Shown one piece after another: positions 25,634-34,836 of a stretch of DNA of 64,000 nucleotides (within the stretch, counting starts at the first letter, position 1; each line of letters begins with the position of its first letter). Source of the DNA: QIAW01 sp035487295 (GTDB taxonomy: Bacteria > Acidobacteriota > Terriglobia > Terriglobales > Acidobacteriaceae); the NCBI GenBank assembly GCA_035487295.1, contig DATHMH010000042.1, positions 1 through 64,000 of the forward strand. Direction: 5' to 3'. A program made the translations under genes and the position numbers. The notes beneath the pieces are model-generated. The model was not told where the DNA came from. It searched no databases and saw only the letters and a list, made by a program, of their open reading frames with translations.

Positions 25634-27019
25634 ATGAGCGCTGATAAGCGGAAACTTTTTGGTACGGATGGCATTCGCGGCGTCGCGGGCCAGTATCCCC
25701 TGGATCGTCAAACCACAACCATCATTGGACAGGCGCTGGGCCACTACCTGATCCAGAAAAACAAACGGGCGCAGGTGGTCATTGGCGAAGACACGCGCGA
25801 CTCCAGCCGCTGGATCGCTGAGTGCGTCGCCGCCGGCCTCGCCCACTCGGGTGTGCCGGCGAAGAATGCGGGAGTCATTACCACTCCGGGCGTCGCCTTC
25901 CTGGCGCGCACGCAGGAGTTCGACGCCGGCATTGTGATTTCTGCCTCGCATAATCCCTGGACCGACAACGGCATCAAGATCTTCGGGCACGATGGCTACA
26001 AACTCTCAGACAACGCGGAACTCGAAATCGAGCGCGAAATCTTTGCCCTGCTCGAAAAACCGGGCTCCGCTTGGCCGGCTGCTTCAGCCCTGCAAGACGC
26101 CGCGGCATTGCATACGTCTTATGTGAATTGGCTGAAGCGGCAGGTCAACCTTCGCCAAATCAACCGCAAGATGGATGAGAAGACCCGGCGCATGAAAGTA
26201 GTCTTTGATAGCGCCAACGGCGCCGCCAGCCAGATTGCCGCCGAAGTTTTTGAGGCGGTCGGCTGCGATGCGGTATTCATTCATGACACGCCCAACGGAC
26301 GCAACATCAATGAAGGCTGCGGCGCGCTGCATCCTGAGCTGGTGGCGCGCGAAGTTCTTGAAGAGAATGCCGAGCTGGGTGTCACCTTTGATGGCGATGC
26401 CGACCGCTCGCTGTTTGCCGATCATCGCGGCAACGTGGTCAACGGCGATGCCGTGCTTTTGCTGACGGCCCGCCATATGCAATCACAGGGCAAGCTCACG
26501 GGTAATGTGGTGGTAGCGACTACGATGTCGAATATGGGATTGGAAATTGCTCTGCAGCGCGCCGGTATCCGGATGCTGCGGGCGCCGGTGGGCGATAAAT
26601 ACGTTCTGGAAGAGATGCTCCGGAGCGGCGCCATGTTGGGCGGAGAACAATCGGGCCACATCATCTTCCGCGATGGCGAGGCCACTACCGGCGATGGACT
26701 GCTGACCGCGCTGCGCGTGATCGAGATCATCGCCAACAGCGGCAAGACCCTGGCTGAACTGGTTGCCGACCTGAAAGTTTTCCCTCAAACTATCAAAAAC
26801 GTGCGCGTGCGCGAGAAAAAACCGTTCTCTGAAGTTCCGGATGTCGCCAGGTCCATTGCCCAGGCAGAAAGCGATTTGCAGGGTAATGGGCGCGTGGTGG
26901 TGCGCTACTCCGGCACCGAGGCGCTGGCGCGCGTGATGGTAGAGGCAGAGTCGGAAGAGAAGATGAAAAAGTGGACCGATGCAATTGCCACAGCATTGCA
27001 AACCGCCCTGGGAGTGTGA
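25634..27019 (+). CDS. glmM: Phosphoglucosamine mutase
   Basis: GlmM interconverts glucosamine-6-phosphate and glucosamine-1-phosphate for UDP-GlcNAc and cell-wall synthesis. The 461-aa product starts with KLFGTDGIRGVAG. The phosphoserine loop is VISASHNPWTDNGIK (~residues 100-115), the metal site TFDGDADRS (~250) and the sugar loop GGEQSGHIIF (~335). The C-terminal phosphate-binding RYSGTEALARVM is intact. The stop overlaps the start of the next gene (TGATG), so the two are translationally coupled. Confidence 0.95.
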   Translation: MSADKRKLFGTDGIRGVAGQYPLDRQTTTIIGQALGHYLIQKNKRAQVVIGEDTRDSSRWIAECVAAGLAHSGVPAKNAGVITTPGVAFLARTQEFDAGIVISASHNPWTDNGIKIFGHDGYKLSDNAELEIEREIFALLEKPGSAWPAASALQDAAALHTSYVNWLKRQVNLRQINRKMDEKTRRMKVVFDSANGAASQIAAEVFEAVGCDAVFIHDTPNGRNINEGCGALHPELVAREVLEENAELGVTFDGDADRSLFADHRGNVVNGDAVLLLTARHMQSQGKLTGNVVVATTMSNMGLEIALQRAGIRMLRAPVGDKYVLEEMLRSGAMLGGEQSGHIIFRDGEATTGDGLLTALRVIEIIANSGKTLAELVADLKVFPQTIKNVRVREKKPFSEVPDVARSIAQAESDLQGNGRVVVRYSGTEALARVMVEAESEEKMKKWTDAIATALQTALGV

Positions 27020-27318
27020 TGCCTGCAACCTTCAAATGGCCGAAACTGCAAGAAGCATGCTTCATCTTCGTGGCAGTGTGCCTGCTGATTGCCCCCGAGC
27101 TCATCATGAAGATCACAGTCTTTGACAGCATGGCGGTGCTGCAATTGTTGCTAATGCTGCTGTTTGCCGCCGGTCTGGTGTTGCCGCTCTGGTCTTTCTA
27201 CAGGACGTTTCTGAAGGCGCCGCTGCGCGCGCGGCGCATCGGGCGGATCCGGCATGATCGAATGTTGCGGGAAATCAGGGAAGGGCGGAAACTGCATAGT
27301 TCTGCGTCACAAGAATAA
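27019..27318 (+). CDS. Small membrane protein coupled to glmM
   Basis: ATG 27019 overlaps the glmM TGA by one base. The 99-aa product has two hydrophobic helices (residues ~12-30 and ~38-60) and a strongly basic C-terminal tail (RARRIGRIRHDRMLREIREGRK). No family is recognised; coupling to glmM suggests co-expression but does not prove a cell-wall role. Confidence 0.65.
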   Translation: MPATFKWPKLQEACFIFVAVCLLIAPELIMKITVFDSMAVLQLLLMLLFAAGLVLPLWSFYRTFLKAPLRARRIGRIRHDRMLREIREGRKLHSSASQE

Positions 27319-27375
27319 TGGTCTTCGAATATTTTAAGCCCGAAGCGGGATTTGTTGAGCGCCGTGGATAACAGC

Positions 27376-27620
27376 TCAAACTTCGATCTGCTCTGTCGCT
27401 ACAAAATAGATAATACGATAAGCACCTTCAATAATCTCGCGAATTTCATCCGCCTCGTATTCAGGGACGCTTCGACCCGATAGCGGAATGTAGCAATTTG
27501 TTGAGAGCGTCTGGTGAGGCGGTCTACAACTCGGAGGGCATAATCTTCCGAGGTCTGAGAAATAAAGTCATAAATAGCCTGCAGTTGAGTTACTGCAATA
27601 TCGGTCCAAACAACTTTCAC
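27376..27620 (-). pseudogene. ParE/RelE-type toxin gene with a one-base frameshift
   Basis: A GTG start at 27620 (overlapping the antitoxin stop by 4 bases) opens MKVVWTDIAVTQLQAIYDFI, typical of ParE toxins. After ...QQIATF, at about base 27486, the frame goes into a non-homologous tail ending at 27399. In the +1 frame the expected ParE ending is intact: PLSGRSVPEYEADEIREI, then a YRIIYFV strand, stopping at 27376-27378. One missing C in the coding strand (G on the plus strand) explains this. It is either a genuine inactivating mutation or a sequencing error. Confidence 0.8.
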
Positions 27621-27805
27621 CGGGACAGTCCGAATTTGGAGCGGACTTCGGCTACATCAGTAACTCTACCGGCATTACGATCAGCCAAGCCTTGTTCAAT
27701 CGACTGCCTGACATAGATCTGATGCATCAGATCATCCCAGCTCACGTCGTCAGGAAGTTTTTCGATCAGCTTTCTGGCTTCTTCTTTAACGTTTACAGGA
27801 TCCAT
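27617..27805 (-). CDS. Antitoxin of a ParE-type module
   Basis: ATG 27805 gives 62 aa; a TTG at 27841 is in frame. The sequence EEARKLIEKLPDDVSWDDLMHQIYVRQSIEQGLAD has the helical, acidic look of short antitoxins paired with ParE/RelE toxins, and the C-terminus (DVAEVRSKFGL) resembles the toxin-binding tail of such proteins. It overlaps the toxin gene by 4 bp, the usual antitoxin-first order. Its assignment rests mainly on the downstream ParE-like frame. Confidence 0.7.
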   Translation of the reverse strand: MDPVNVKEEARKLIEKLPDDVSWDDLMHQIYVRQSIEQGLADRNAGRVTDVAEVRSKFGLSR

Positions 27806-27870
27806 AAGGTTAATATTAGATTTTGTGCCGCCCGGAATCAAATCAACGTTTCAAAGCCATCCATGAATTC

Positions 27871-30633
27871 TTAGTCGTCAAACTCCAGGTCCCGCCAATT
27901 CTTACCGACGCCCACTTCCACCAGCAGGGGCACGCGCAAAGCATAGACGTTTTCCATCTGCTCTTTGACCATGGCATGCACGGGCTCCACCTCAGCTTCG
28001 GGAACTTCGAAGACCAGCTCGTCATGTACCTGCAAAGTCATTCTGGATTTCAGCTTATGCTTCTGCAGTTCGCCATCAATGCGGATCATGGCAATCTTGA
28101 TCAGGTCGGCGGCGGTACCCTGCAGGGGGGTATTCACGGCGGTGCGCTCGGCGAAGCCGCGCATGTTGGGATTTCTGCTGAGAATATCGGGAATGGGCCG
28201 CACGCGACCAAAAAGAGTTTTTACGGATTGGTCGCGTCGGGCCTGGTCAAGGGTCGAGTCAATGAACCTGCGCACGCCTTTGTATTTTTCAAAATAAGCC
28301 TCGATGAATCTTTTCGCCTCGCGTTGCTCAATGCCAAGCTGCTGCGATAGACCGAAGGCTGAAAGCCCGTAGACAATACCGAAGTTCACGGCCTTGGCGC
28401 GGCGGCGGTGCTCGGCATCAATCAGCATGGGAGGCACCCCGAAGACCTGGGCCGCGGTGAGCGCATGAATGTCGTCCCCGCGGCGGAAAGCTTCAACCAG
28501 CAACTCATCTTCGGAAAAATGGGCCAGCACACGAAGTTCAATCTGGGAATAATCCGCGGCCATGAGCACATTGCCTTCTTCGGCGATGAACGCAGCGCGA
28601 ATCTCGCGCCCCAGCTCGGTGCGGATAGGAATATTCTGCAGATTGGGATTGGTGGAAGAGAGGCGCCCGGTGGCGGTGCCGGTCTGGTTGAAAGTCGTAT
28701 GCAGGCGGCCCGTGCTGTGATGGAGCAGCACCGGCAGCGCATCTACATACGTGGACTTGAGCTTGGAGAGCTGCCGGTACTCCAGCACCAATTTGGGAAC
28801 CTCATGAGTAAGGGCGAGCTCTTCCATCACATCAACGGCGGTAGAGATCATTTTGCCCTTTCCATACTTGACCGGCTTGGGCAGGTTGAGCCTGTTAAAT
28901 AAAATGTCGCCCAGTTGCTTGGGCGAGTTGATGTTGAACTCAACCCCGGCGAGCTCATGGATTTGTTTTGCCTTGGCGCCGCATTCCCGCTCCAACCGCG
29001 ATGACATCTCGGCCAAAACCTTGCTGTCAATCTTGACCCCTGCCTCTTCCATGCGCGCCAGCACGGGCACAAGCGGCAGGTCGAGTTCCTGATAAACCTT
29101 CATCAATCCGGCCTGCCCGACCTCGCGGCGCAGATCGGCGGCCAGGCGCGCGGTAACATCGGCGGCTTCAGCAATTTCTCCTGAGAGCTTATGGTTGAAG
29201 CGGCGCAGGGAAATCTCAGCCAGGCGATGAGAAGAGTAGGTTGGATTCAGCAGATAAGAGTAAATCTGCAGATCGTCATTGACGCCGGCAAGCGTAGTGC
29301 CCGAAGACCTCAGCAGCCGCATGGCAGCTTTAGAGTCATGGATCGCCTTGGGAACAGCCGGGTCTTCAAGCCCAGCAGAAAGCGCCCGCGCTGCCGCAGT
29401 TGAGCCAAACTCGATGGCCAGCGCCTCACCCTGCTGCGCCGAAATAGCGATCGTGGAAACAGCGGCAACTTTAGCCGCGGCAGGCGAGGGAGCGGCGAAC
29501 AGCAGACCTCCGGTTTCTTCCGAACCATTCAGTTCTGGTTCGTCCTCTTCTTCACTGGTTTCGGCTTGAGGCGCCTGCAGCGCAACCCCAAGCGAAGTTC
29601 CCTGCTTCAGCTTCTTCAGCAGATTCTCGATTTCTTTCGCCGAGTCGGTCTTCTCGTAGCGAGTCTCGCCCCAATCTGCGGTGGGCGCGGCCACTTCAGC
29701 AATCAGAGTAGTGAATTCCAATTCGGTAAAGAGCTTGCGGCAAGCTTCGTTGTCGGGCTCGCGCGCGATCATGGCATCGAGATTCAACTCTACCGGCACA
29801 TTATTATCAATGGTCACCTGCTGCTTGCTGTAGAGAATCTGGTCGCGATGGTTCAGCAGCGATTCGCGGTAGGTCTTTTTCTCAACTTCTGCGGCGTGTT
29901 CCAGAGCGTTTTCCAGGGTTTCAAAGCGGCGAATAATCTCGACTGAACCTTTGTCCCCGATTCCGGGAGCGCCTGGAATGTTATCAATGGCATCGCCGCG
30001 CAGCGCCATCACGTCAATGACCTGCTCGGGGCGGACTCCCAGGATTTCCTCAACTTTGGCGGCGTCACAGACCAAGTTGTCTTTGGGCGGGTTGAGCACG
30101 CGGATTTTATCGCTGACGAGCTGCAGCATGTCTTTGTCGCTGGAGACGACAAAAACGGGATGGCCAGCGGCGGCAGCTTTGCCGGCCAGGGTGCCAATCA
30201 CGTCATCGGCCTCAAACCCCGACAGCTCCAAAATGGGAATACGATAAGCCTCGAGAGCGCGCCGTATATAGGGTAACTGTTGCGCCAGGTCGGGCGGCAT
30301 CTCGGCGCGGTTGGCCTTGTAGCCTCCGTAAGCCTCTTCTTTGAAGGTCTGGGTCTTGATATCAAACTTGCTGATGGAAGCCACCGTGCCGCCTTTTTCA
30401 TCGCGAAAGGTGGGGCCAGCCACGTCAAAGACAGCGGCAAGATATTGCGGCGAAAAATCGGCGCGCAGCTTGCGCAGCATGTTGACAAAAACATAGGTCG
30501 CCGCGGTGGGAACGCCGGTCTTGGTGGACATCGGTCTCTGTCGTGCCATGGCGTGATACGCGCGGAAGATGAATGACATGGCGTCAATTAGAAAGACCGA
30601 AGGCTTGGCTGGAGTTGGAGAAGTCACGGGCAA
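27871..30633 (-). CDS. polA: DNA polymerase I
   Basis: The product is 920 aa. The N-terminal 5'-nuclease domain (residues ~10-290) has FLIDAMSFIFRAYHAM, FEADDVIGTLA, VVSSDKDMLQL and GIGDKGSVEI. The middle 3'-5' exonuclease region (~315-520) lacks a recognisable D-x-E metal motif and contains an acidic, Ala-rich insert, so proofreading is probably absent, as in Taq polymerase. The polymerase domain is intact: motif A AADYSQIELRVLAHFS, motif B RRRAKAVNFGIVYGLSAFG and motif C QVHDELVFEVPE. It functions in Okazaki processing and repair synthesis. The gene lies between the toxin-antitoxin remnant and queA on the same strand. Confidence 0.96.
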   Translation of the reverse strand: MPVTSPTPAKPSVFLIDAMSFIFRAYHAMARQRPMSTKTGVPTAATYVFVNMLRKLRADFSPQYLAAVFDVAGPTFRDEKGGTVASISKFDIKTQTFKEEAYGGYKANRAEMPPDLAQQLPYIRRALEAYRIPILELSGFEADDVIGTLAGKAAAAGHPVFVVSSDKDMLQLVSDKIRVLNPPKDNLVCDAAKVEEILGVRPEQVIDVMALRGDAIDNIPGAPGIGDKGSVEIIRRFETLENALEHAAEVEKKTYRESLLNHRDQILYSKQQVTIDNNVPVELNLDAMIAREPDNEACRKLFTELEFTTLIAEVAAPTADWGETRYEKTDSAKEIENLLKKLKQGTSLGVALQAPQAETSEEEDEPELNGSEETGGLLFAAPSPAAAKVAAVSTIAISAQQGEALAIEFGSTAAARALSAGLEDPAVPKAIHDSKAAMRLLRSSGTTLAGVNDDLQIYSYLLNPTYSSHRLAEISLRRFNHKLSGEIAEAADVTARLAADLRREVGQAGLMKVYQELDLPLVPVLARMEEAGVKIDSKVLAEMSSRLERECGAKAKQIHELAGVEFNINSPKQLGDILFNRLNLPKPVKYGKGKMISTAVDVMEELALTHEVPKLVLEYRQLSKLKSTYVDALPVLLHHSTGRLHTTFNQTGTATGRLSSTNPNLQNIPIRTELGREIRAAFIAEEGNVLMAADYSQIELRVLAHFSEDELLVEAFRRGDDIHALTAAQVFGVPPMLIDAEHRRRAKAVNFGIVYGLSAFGLSQQLGIEQREAKRFIEAYFEKYKGVRRFIDSTLDQARRDQSVKTLFGRVRPIPDILSRNPNMRGFAERTAVNTPLQGTAADLIKIAMIRIDGELQKHKLKSRMTLQVHDELVFEVPEAEVEPVHAMVKEQMENVYALRVPLLVEVGVGKNWRDLEFDD

Positions 30634-30657
30634 GTAAAAGTCTAACAGGAGCGAGGG

Positions 30658-30762
30658 GATTGATTCATCGGGTCATCGGGTCATCGGGCGATCAGGCCAA
30701 AAGTGTGTGTCTTGCGAGACAATGACTCAATGATCCGATGACCCAATGAATCAATGAACCAA
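30658..30762. repeat. Two-arm ATTGAGTCATTG word palindrome
   Basis: The left arm 30658-30691 (TGATTCATCGGGTCATCGGG) and the right arm 30719-30762 (ACTCAATGATCCGATGACCC) are imperfect reverse complements in the queA-polA spacer. Confidence 0.7.
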
Positions 30763-30763
30763 A

Positions 30764-31876
30764 TTATTCGATCAGCATGCAGTCCCCATAAGAAAAAAAG
30801 CGGTACCGCTGCTGCACCGCATGTTTGTACGCAGCCAAAACAGGTTCGCGGCCGGCGAATGCGCTCACCAGCATGAGCAGCGTGGATTGCGGCAGATGGA
30901 AGTTGGTGAGCAATGCCTGGACCACGCGAAACTGAAATCCAGGATAGATGAACAGCTCAGCCTCTCCCGAGTGCGGTTCGATGCGCAAAGGCCGGCCCTG
31001 TGGAAGCTGAGCAGCGCAATATTCCAAGGTTCGGACCGTTGTCGTGCCCACAGCCACGATCCGTCTTCCAGAACTCAGAGCTGCGTTGATTTTCTGCGCG
31101 GCTTCAGGCGAGATGGAAAATCTCTCACGGTGCATCTTGTGGTCTTCCACCCGCTCGGCATGAATGGGCTGAAATGTTCCCAGACCTACATGCAATGTGA
31201 TCTCGGCAGTCTCAATGCCGCGAGCGCCAATGCGTTCAAGTGTTTCAGGAGTGAAGTGCAATCCTGCTGTAGGAGCGGCAACCGAGCCGCGTTCGCGGGC
31301 ATAGACCGTCTGGTAACGGTCGCGGTCTGCCTGGCTGTCGGCGCGAGAGATGTAAGGCGGCAGCGGTATGTGGCCAATCTTTTCCAGCACCGCAAAAAAA
31401 TTATCGACCGGCGTGAAACGCAGCGTTCTTTCGCCAAATTCGCCGCGGGCAATTATCTCGGCCTCCAGCGACTGATCGAAATAAATCTTCTCGCCTAGTC
31501 CGATCTTTCTCCCCGGCTTCACCAGCGCCTGCCACTCCCAAAACGAAGCAGAAGCCGGATCGGGCGAGAGCTGCTTGGTCAGCAGCACCTCGATCTTCCC
31601 CTGCAAGAATTCCTTCGACGCCGGATTGCGCAGGCTCACCGGTTGCGAGCGCACTCCGGCACGGTGGCCGTAGAGCCGGGCGGGAAAGACCCTGGTGTTA
31701 TTGAAGACCAGCAAGTCCGTCGGACGCAGCAGATCGGGCAACTCGCGAAAACTGCGGTCCCGCCATTGGCCTGAAGTCCGATCGAGCCGCAGCATGCGCG
31801 AGCCGGCGCGGTCAGCAGGCGGCTGCTGCGCGATCAGCTCTTCCGGCAGATGATAGTTGAAATTGGAGACAAACAT
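30764..31876 (-). CDS. queA: S-adenosylmethionine:tRNA ribosyltransferase-isomerase
   Basis: QueA transfers and isomerises the ribosyl moiety of SAM to make epoxyqueuosine in tRNA. The 370-aa product has the canonical N-terminus (YHLPEELIAQQPPADRAGSR), the LLVFNNTRVFPARLYG strand, the PTAGLHFTPETLE motif (~residue 205), HVGLGTFQPI and a C-terminal FSYGDCMLI. Length is normal. It is last in the run ABC exporter - acyltransferase - queA - polA on the minus strand, but the spacers on both sides contain repeat words. Confidence 0.95.
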   Translation of the reverse strand: MFVSNFNYHLPEELIAQQPPADRAGSRMLRLDRTSGQWRDRSFRELPDLLRPTDLLVFNNTRVFPARLYGHRAGVRSQPVSLRNPASKEFLQGKIEVLLTKQLSPDPASASFWEWQALVKPGRKIGLGEKIYFDQSLEAEIIARGEFGERTLRFTPVDNFFAVLEKIGHIPLPPYISRADSQADRDRYQTVYARERGSVAAPTAGLHFTPETLERIGARGIETAEITLHVGLGTFQPIHAERVEDHKMHRERFSISPEAAQKINAALSSGRRIVAVGTTTVRTLEYCAAQLPQGRPLRIEPHSGEAELFIYPGFQFRVVQALLTNFHLPQSTLLMLVSAFAGREPVLAAYKHAVQQRYRFFSYGDCMLIE

Positions 31877-31885
31877 TTTGAACGC

Positions 31886-31912
31886 AGTTCTCGGTTCTCA
31901 GTACTCAGAATA
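31886..31912. repeat. GAGAACTGA word repeat (reverse)
   Basis: CAGTTCTCGGTTCTCAGTAC, the reverse-complement form of the GAGAAC/GAGTAC words, just upstream of queA. Confidence 0.6.
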
Positions 31913-31934
31913 GTTTGACGGCAAAAGGAAAATT

Positions 31935-32651
31935 TCAGCCAACCGTCTCATTTTTTGTTTTATCTGCAAATTGATTTTCCGCGTATTTGGTGACCCGCTC
32001 CAGCGCTGCTTGCATGATGGCCTGGCATTCATCGAGTGAAGCCTCTGGTGGCAACTGGATGATCTTACTGATCCGCACTTCGACCTTCGAAAAAGGTTTG
32101 GGCAGCACGAAGGCGTCCCAGGTATTGAGCACCCAGGCGCGTTCCACGGCCAGATAAAAAGCAGTGAGTGGAAGTTGGGTGTTGCGGGCGAGAAGCACAG
32201 GGCCGGGCTTGGCGACATAACGCGGGCCGCGCGGGCCATCAATGGTGAATGCCACCCCGCGGCCGGCCTCCAACTCGGAGTGCATGGCCAGCAGGGCAGA
32301 GGCGCCTCCGCGGCTGCTGGAGCCGCGCACGGCGCGGAAGCCCAGCTTCTCGATGGTGCGCGCAATGTATTCGCCATCAAAGCTGCGACTGGTCATGACC
32401 ACGATATCGCGATCGCGATAACGATAGCCGGCAGGAAACACGCAGCGATGCCAGAAGACGTAAATTCCCGGGAAGACGCCTTCCTGCGCAATTGCGCCCT
32501 CTTCGTAAGAAACGTGGTAGCGCAGGGTGGGACCGATGAGGCGGATGGCGAGATATCCGCACCAACTGATGAGCCAGAGCAGGAGGCGCTGGCGCAGCGT
32601 AAATTTTCTCCGGGCGCTCTCGTCGGCAATCGCTGTGGATTGGGTGGCCAC
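31935..32651 (-). CDS. DUF374 lysophospholipid acyltransferase-like protein
   Basis: The product is 238 aa. An N-terminal hydrophobic helix (~residues 20-45) is followed by the DUF374 hallmarks: VFWHRC (acyltransferase-type His), RSFDGEYIARTIEKLGF, RGSSSRGGASAL and FTIDGPRGPRYVAKPG. Related proteins acylate lipid A-like or lysophospholipid substrates at the inner membrane. Substrate is unknown. It lies 7 bases from the ABC permease gene on the same strand, so it is probably co-transcribed with it. Confidence 0.85.
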   Translation of the reverse strand: MATQSTAIADESARRKFTLRQRLLLWLISWCGYLAIRLIGPTLRYHVSYEEGAIAQEGVFPGIYVFWHRCVFPAGYRYRDRDIVVMTSRSFDGEYIARTIEKLGFRAVRGSSSRGGASALLAMHSELEAGRGVAFTIDGPRGPRYVAKPGPVLLARNTQLPLTAFYLAVERAWVLNTWDAFVLPKPFSKVEVRISKIIQLPPEASLDECQAIMQAALERVTKYAENQFADKTKNETVG

Positions 32652-32657
32652 GTTACC

Positions 32658-33914
32658 TCAGGCGTACTTCACCCATTTTATGATCTCGGGCAGTGTAGGC
32701 CGCTTTCCGTACATGAGAATGCCGACGCGATAGATGCGCGCGCATATACTCAGCACCACGTAGATTGTGGCGATCATCAAGGCAATGCACAACACAATTT
32801 GCCACATAGGCGGCTGCTCCACCATGATGCGCATAAACATAAGGATGGGGGCAAAAAAGGGCACCAGGGAAAGCGCTACCGAAAGCGGTGCGCTGGGCGC
32901 GCGAAAGATGACCATCATGAACATCATAGCCACCACGATGGGCATCACCACCACGAAGCTGAGCTGCTGCGCCTCTTCATCGGAGTTGACCATGGCTCCG
33001 AGCGCGGCAGACATGGAGCTATAAAGCATGAATCCAAGTACATAGAAAATCGTGAAGTAGATACTCGTAGCAGGCGAGAGATGCACACTTTCGCCCATAG
33101 CACTGGCTGCAGCCATGGCCGAACCACGGGCGATTGCAGCGACAATCGCCCAGACGGCAATCTGCGTAAGCCCCACCGCTCCCACACCGATCATCTTGCC
33201 GGCCATCAGCTCTTTAGGCGTAACCGTGGCCAACATGACTTCCATGACGCGCGAAGTTTTTTCTTCGAGAACAGAGCGCATCACGGCGACGCCGTGTACG
33301 ATCACCGTCGTATAGAGAACCGCCACCAGCAGCACGGTGGTAAAAAATAGCGCGCCGCCGGTTGACTTGCCCGCCTCGACCGAAACCTCGTTGAGTTGCA
33401 CCCGCTTCAGCAGGTTGTCCACGTCTACATGGATTGCGCCGCTGTCCAGCACCCGCTGGCGCACTACAGAGCGAAAAAGCGTCTGGCTCAGGCGCTCCTG
33501 CATTTCAAAGTCAGCGGTTGATCGCGTATAGAAATTTACCTTGCCGCCGGCCACCGCATCTTTCGTGAGCCAGACAAAGCCGTCGAACTTCTTATTGGCA
33601 GCTTGGCTCTTCAGGCGTTGCAGCTCGGCGTCGGTGGCCGTGGAATCGGTTTCCACCGAATATTGCTCGCTGCTGCCGTTACCCTTGGCTATGAATTGTT
33701 CTTTGAAACCTTCAGCCAATTGCGGATCGTCGGAAACAACGATGATCCGCTTCACGCCGCTGACTTTCATAGTCATCAGCTTTGAAGGCAGCAGCGTGAA
33801 GCCCGCCATCATCGCGGGGATGAAAAAGGTCATCACCCAGAAGGCCCGGGTGCGCAGGCGCTGCAGGTACTCACGGCGAATAATCAATCCGATATTGCGC
33901 AGGGCTTCAGGCAT
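32658..33914 (-). CDS. ABC-2 type transporter permease (NatB-like)
   Basis: The product is 418 aa. An N-terminal helix (~residues 22-42), a large soluble loop of ~130 residues and five to six C-terminal helices match NatB/ABC-2 permeases. The conserved EEKTSRVMEVMLATVTPKEL segment (~residue 220) is characteristic. It overlaps the ATPase gene stop by 8 bp, indicating translational coupling. NatAB-type exporters extrude sodium or other cations and small molecules; the substrate is unknown. Confidence 0.9.
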   Translation of the reverse strand: MPEALRNIGLIIRREYLQRLRTRAFWVMTFFIPAMMAGFTLLPSKLMTMKVSGVKRIIVVSDDPQLAEGFKEQFIAKGNGSSEQYSVETDSTATDAELQRLKSQAANKKFDGFVWLTKDAVAGGKVNFYTRSTADFEMQERLSQTLFRSVVRQRVLDSGAIHVDVDNLLKRVQLNEVSVEAGKSTGGALFFTTVLLVAVLYTTVIVHGVAVMRSVLEEKTSRVMEVMLATVTPKELMAGKMIGVGAVGLTQIAVWAIVAAIARGSAMAAASAMGESVHLSPATSIYFTIFYVLGFMLYSSMSAALGAMVNSDEEAQQLSFVVVMPIVVAMMFMMVIFRAPSAPLSVALSLVPFFAPILMFMRIMVEQPPMWQIVLCIALMIATIYVVLSICARIYRVGILMYGKRPTLPEIIKWVKYA

Positions 33915-34809
33915 TATTCTTTCCTACTACGTCGATAAAGATCTGCTCCAGCGAAGGCTCGACCAGCTCGAACTTATTCACCCGCGAGTGCGCCGCGACC
34001 GAGCGCAGCAACTCCTGCGCATCGGCGCCGGGAGCAAGATGGACTTCGACATAATTCCCAAAATTGTTATAGGAGCCGACCAGCGCATTCTTTTGCAGAA
34101 AGTCGCCGTTGCCTTCATATTCGATGTGCACGTTGTTGCGGCCGTAACGCGACTTGATCTGCCGCAGGTCCCCCTGCAGCACCGCGCGGCCGCCAGCGAT
34201 CAGCGTAATGGAATCGCACAGGCGCTCTACCTGCTCCATCTGGTGGGTAGAAAACAAAATGGTTTTGCCGGCGCGCTTCATCTCCAGCAGAACATCTTTC
34301 AGCAGCACGGTGTTGACCGGGTCAAGCCCGCTGAAAGGCTCATCCATGATGATGAAATCAGGATCGTGCATCAGCGCGGCAATGAACTGGATCTTCTGCT
34401 GCATGCCCTTGGAAAGTTCTTCAACTTTCTTCTCTAATTTTTCTGCGATCTCCATGCGCTCACACCAGTGCCGGGCGCGTTGAGAAGCTTCGGCGGCGCT
34501 CAATCCATGCAGCCTTCCCAGCAGCACAAGATGCTCGAGCACCTTCATCTTCTTATACAAGCCGCGCTCTTCCGGCAGATAGCCGACGCGCTGCAGGTGC
34601 TTGCGGCAAAACGGGGAGCCGAACAGCCGCACCACGCCTGAATCGGGCAGGGTGATGCCGATCATCATGCGGATGGTGCTGGTCTTGCCCGCGCCATTCG
34701 GCCCCAGGAGACCGAAGATCGTACCCGGCGCAATGGTGAATGAAAGGTTGTCCACAGCCACAATGTGGTTGTAGCTCTTGCGCACCTGTTGCAGCTCAAC
34801 CGTGGACAT
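33907..34809 (-). CDS. ABC transporter ATP-binding protein (NatA-like)
   Basis: The product is 300 aa. Walker A is GLLGPNGAGKTS (~residue 33), the signature LSKGMQQKIQ (~135) and Walker B IIMDEPFSGLD (~155), with the H-loop in LFSTHQMEQ. The C-terminal ~80 residues form the DUF4162-type domain seen in NatA-like ATPases. First gene of the exporter pair, with the permease immediately downstream. Confidence 0.93.
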   Translation of the reverse strand: MSTVELQQVRKSYNHIVAVDNLSFTIAPGTIFGLLGPNGAGKTSTIRMMIGITLPDSGVVRLFGSPFCRKHLQRVGYLPEERGLYKKMKVLEHLVLLGRLHGLSAAEASQRARHWCERMEIAEKLEKKVEELSKGMQQKIQFIAALMHDPDFIIMDEPFSGLDPVNTVLLKDVLLEMKRAGKTILFSTHQMEQVERLCDSITLIAGGRAVLQGDLRQIKSRYGRNNVHIEYEGNGDFLQKNALVGSYNNFGNYVEVHLAPGADAQELLRSVAAHSRVNKFELVEPSLEQIFIDVVGKNNA

Positions 34810-34836
34810 AACCCATGATTCTATACGAGTACCGTT

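Noticed and set aside
32175..33350. 391-residue plus-strand open frame under the ABC permease
   Set aside because: His-rich antisense shadow; the minus-strand frame has clear ABC-2 permease features.
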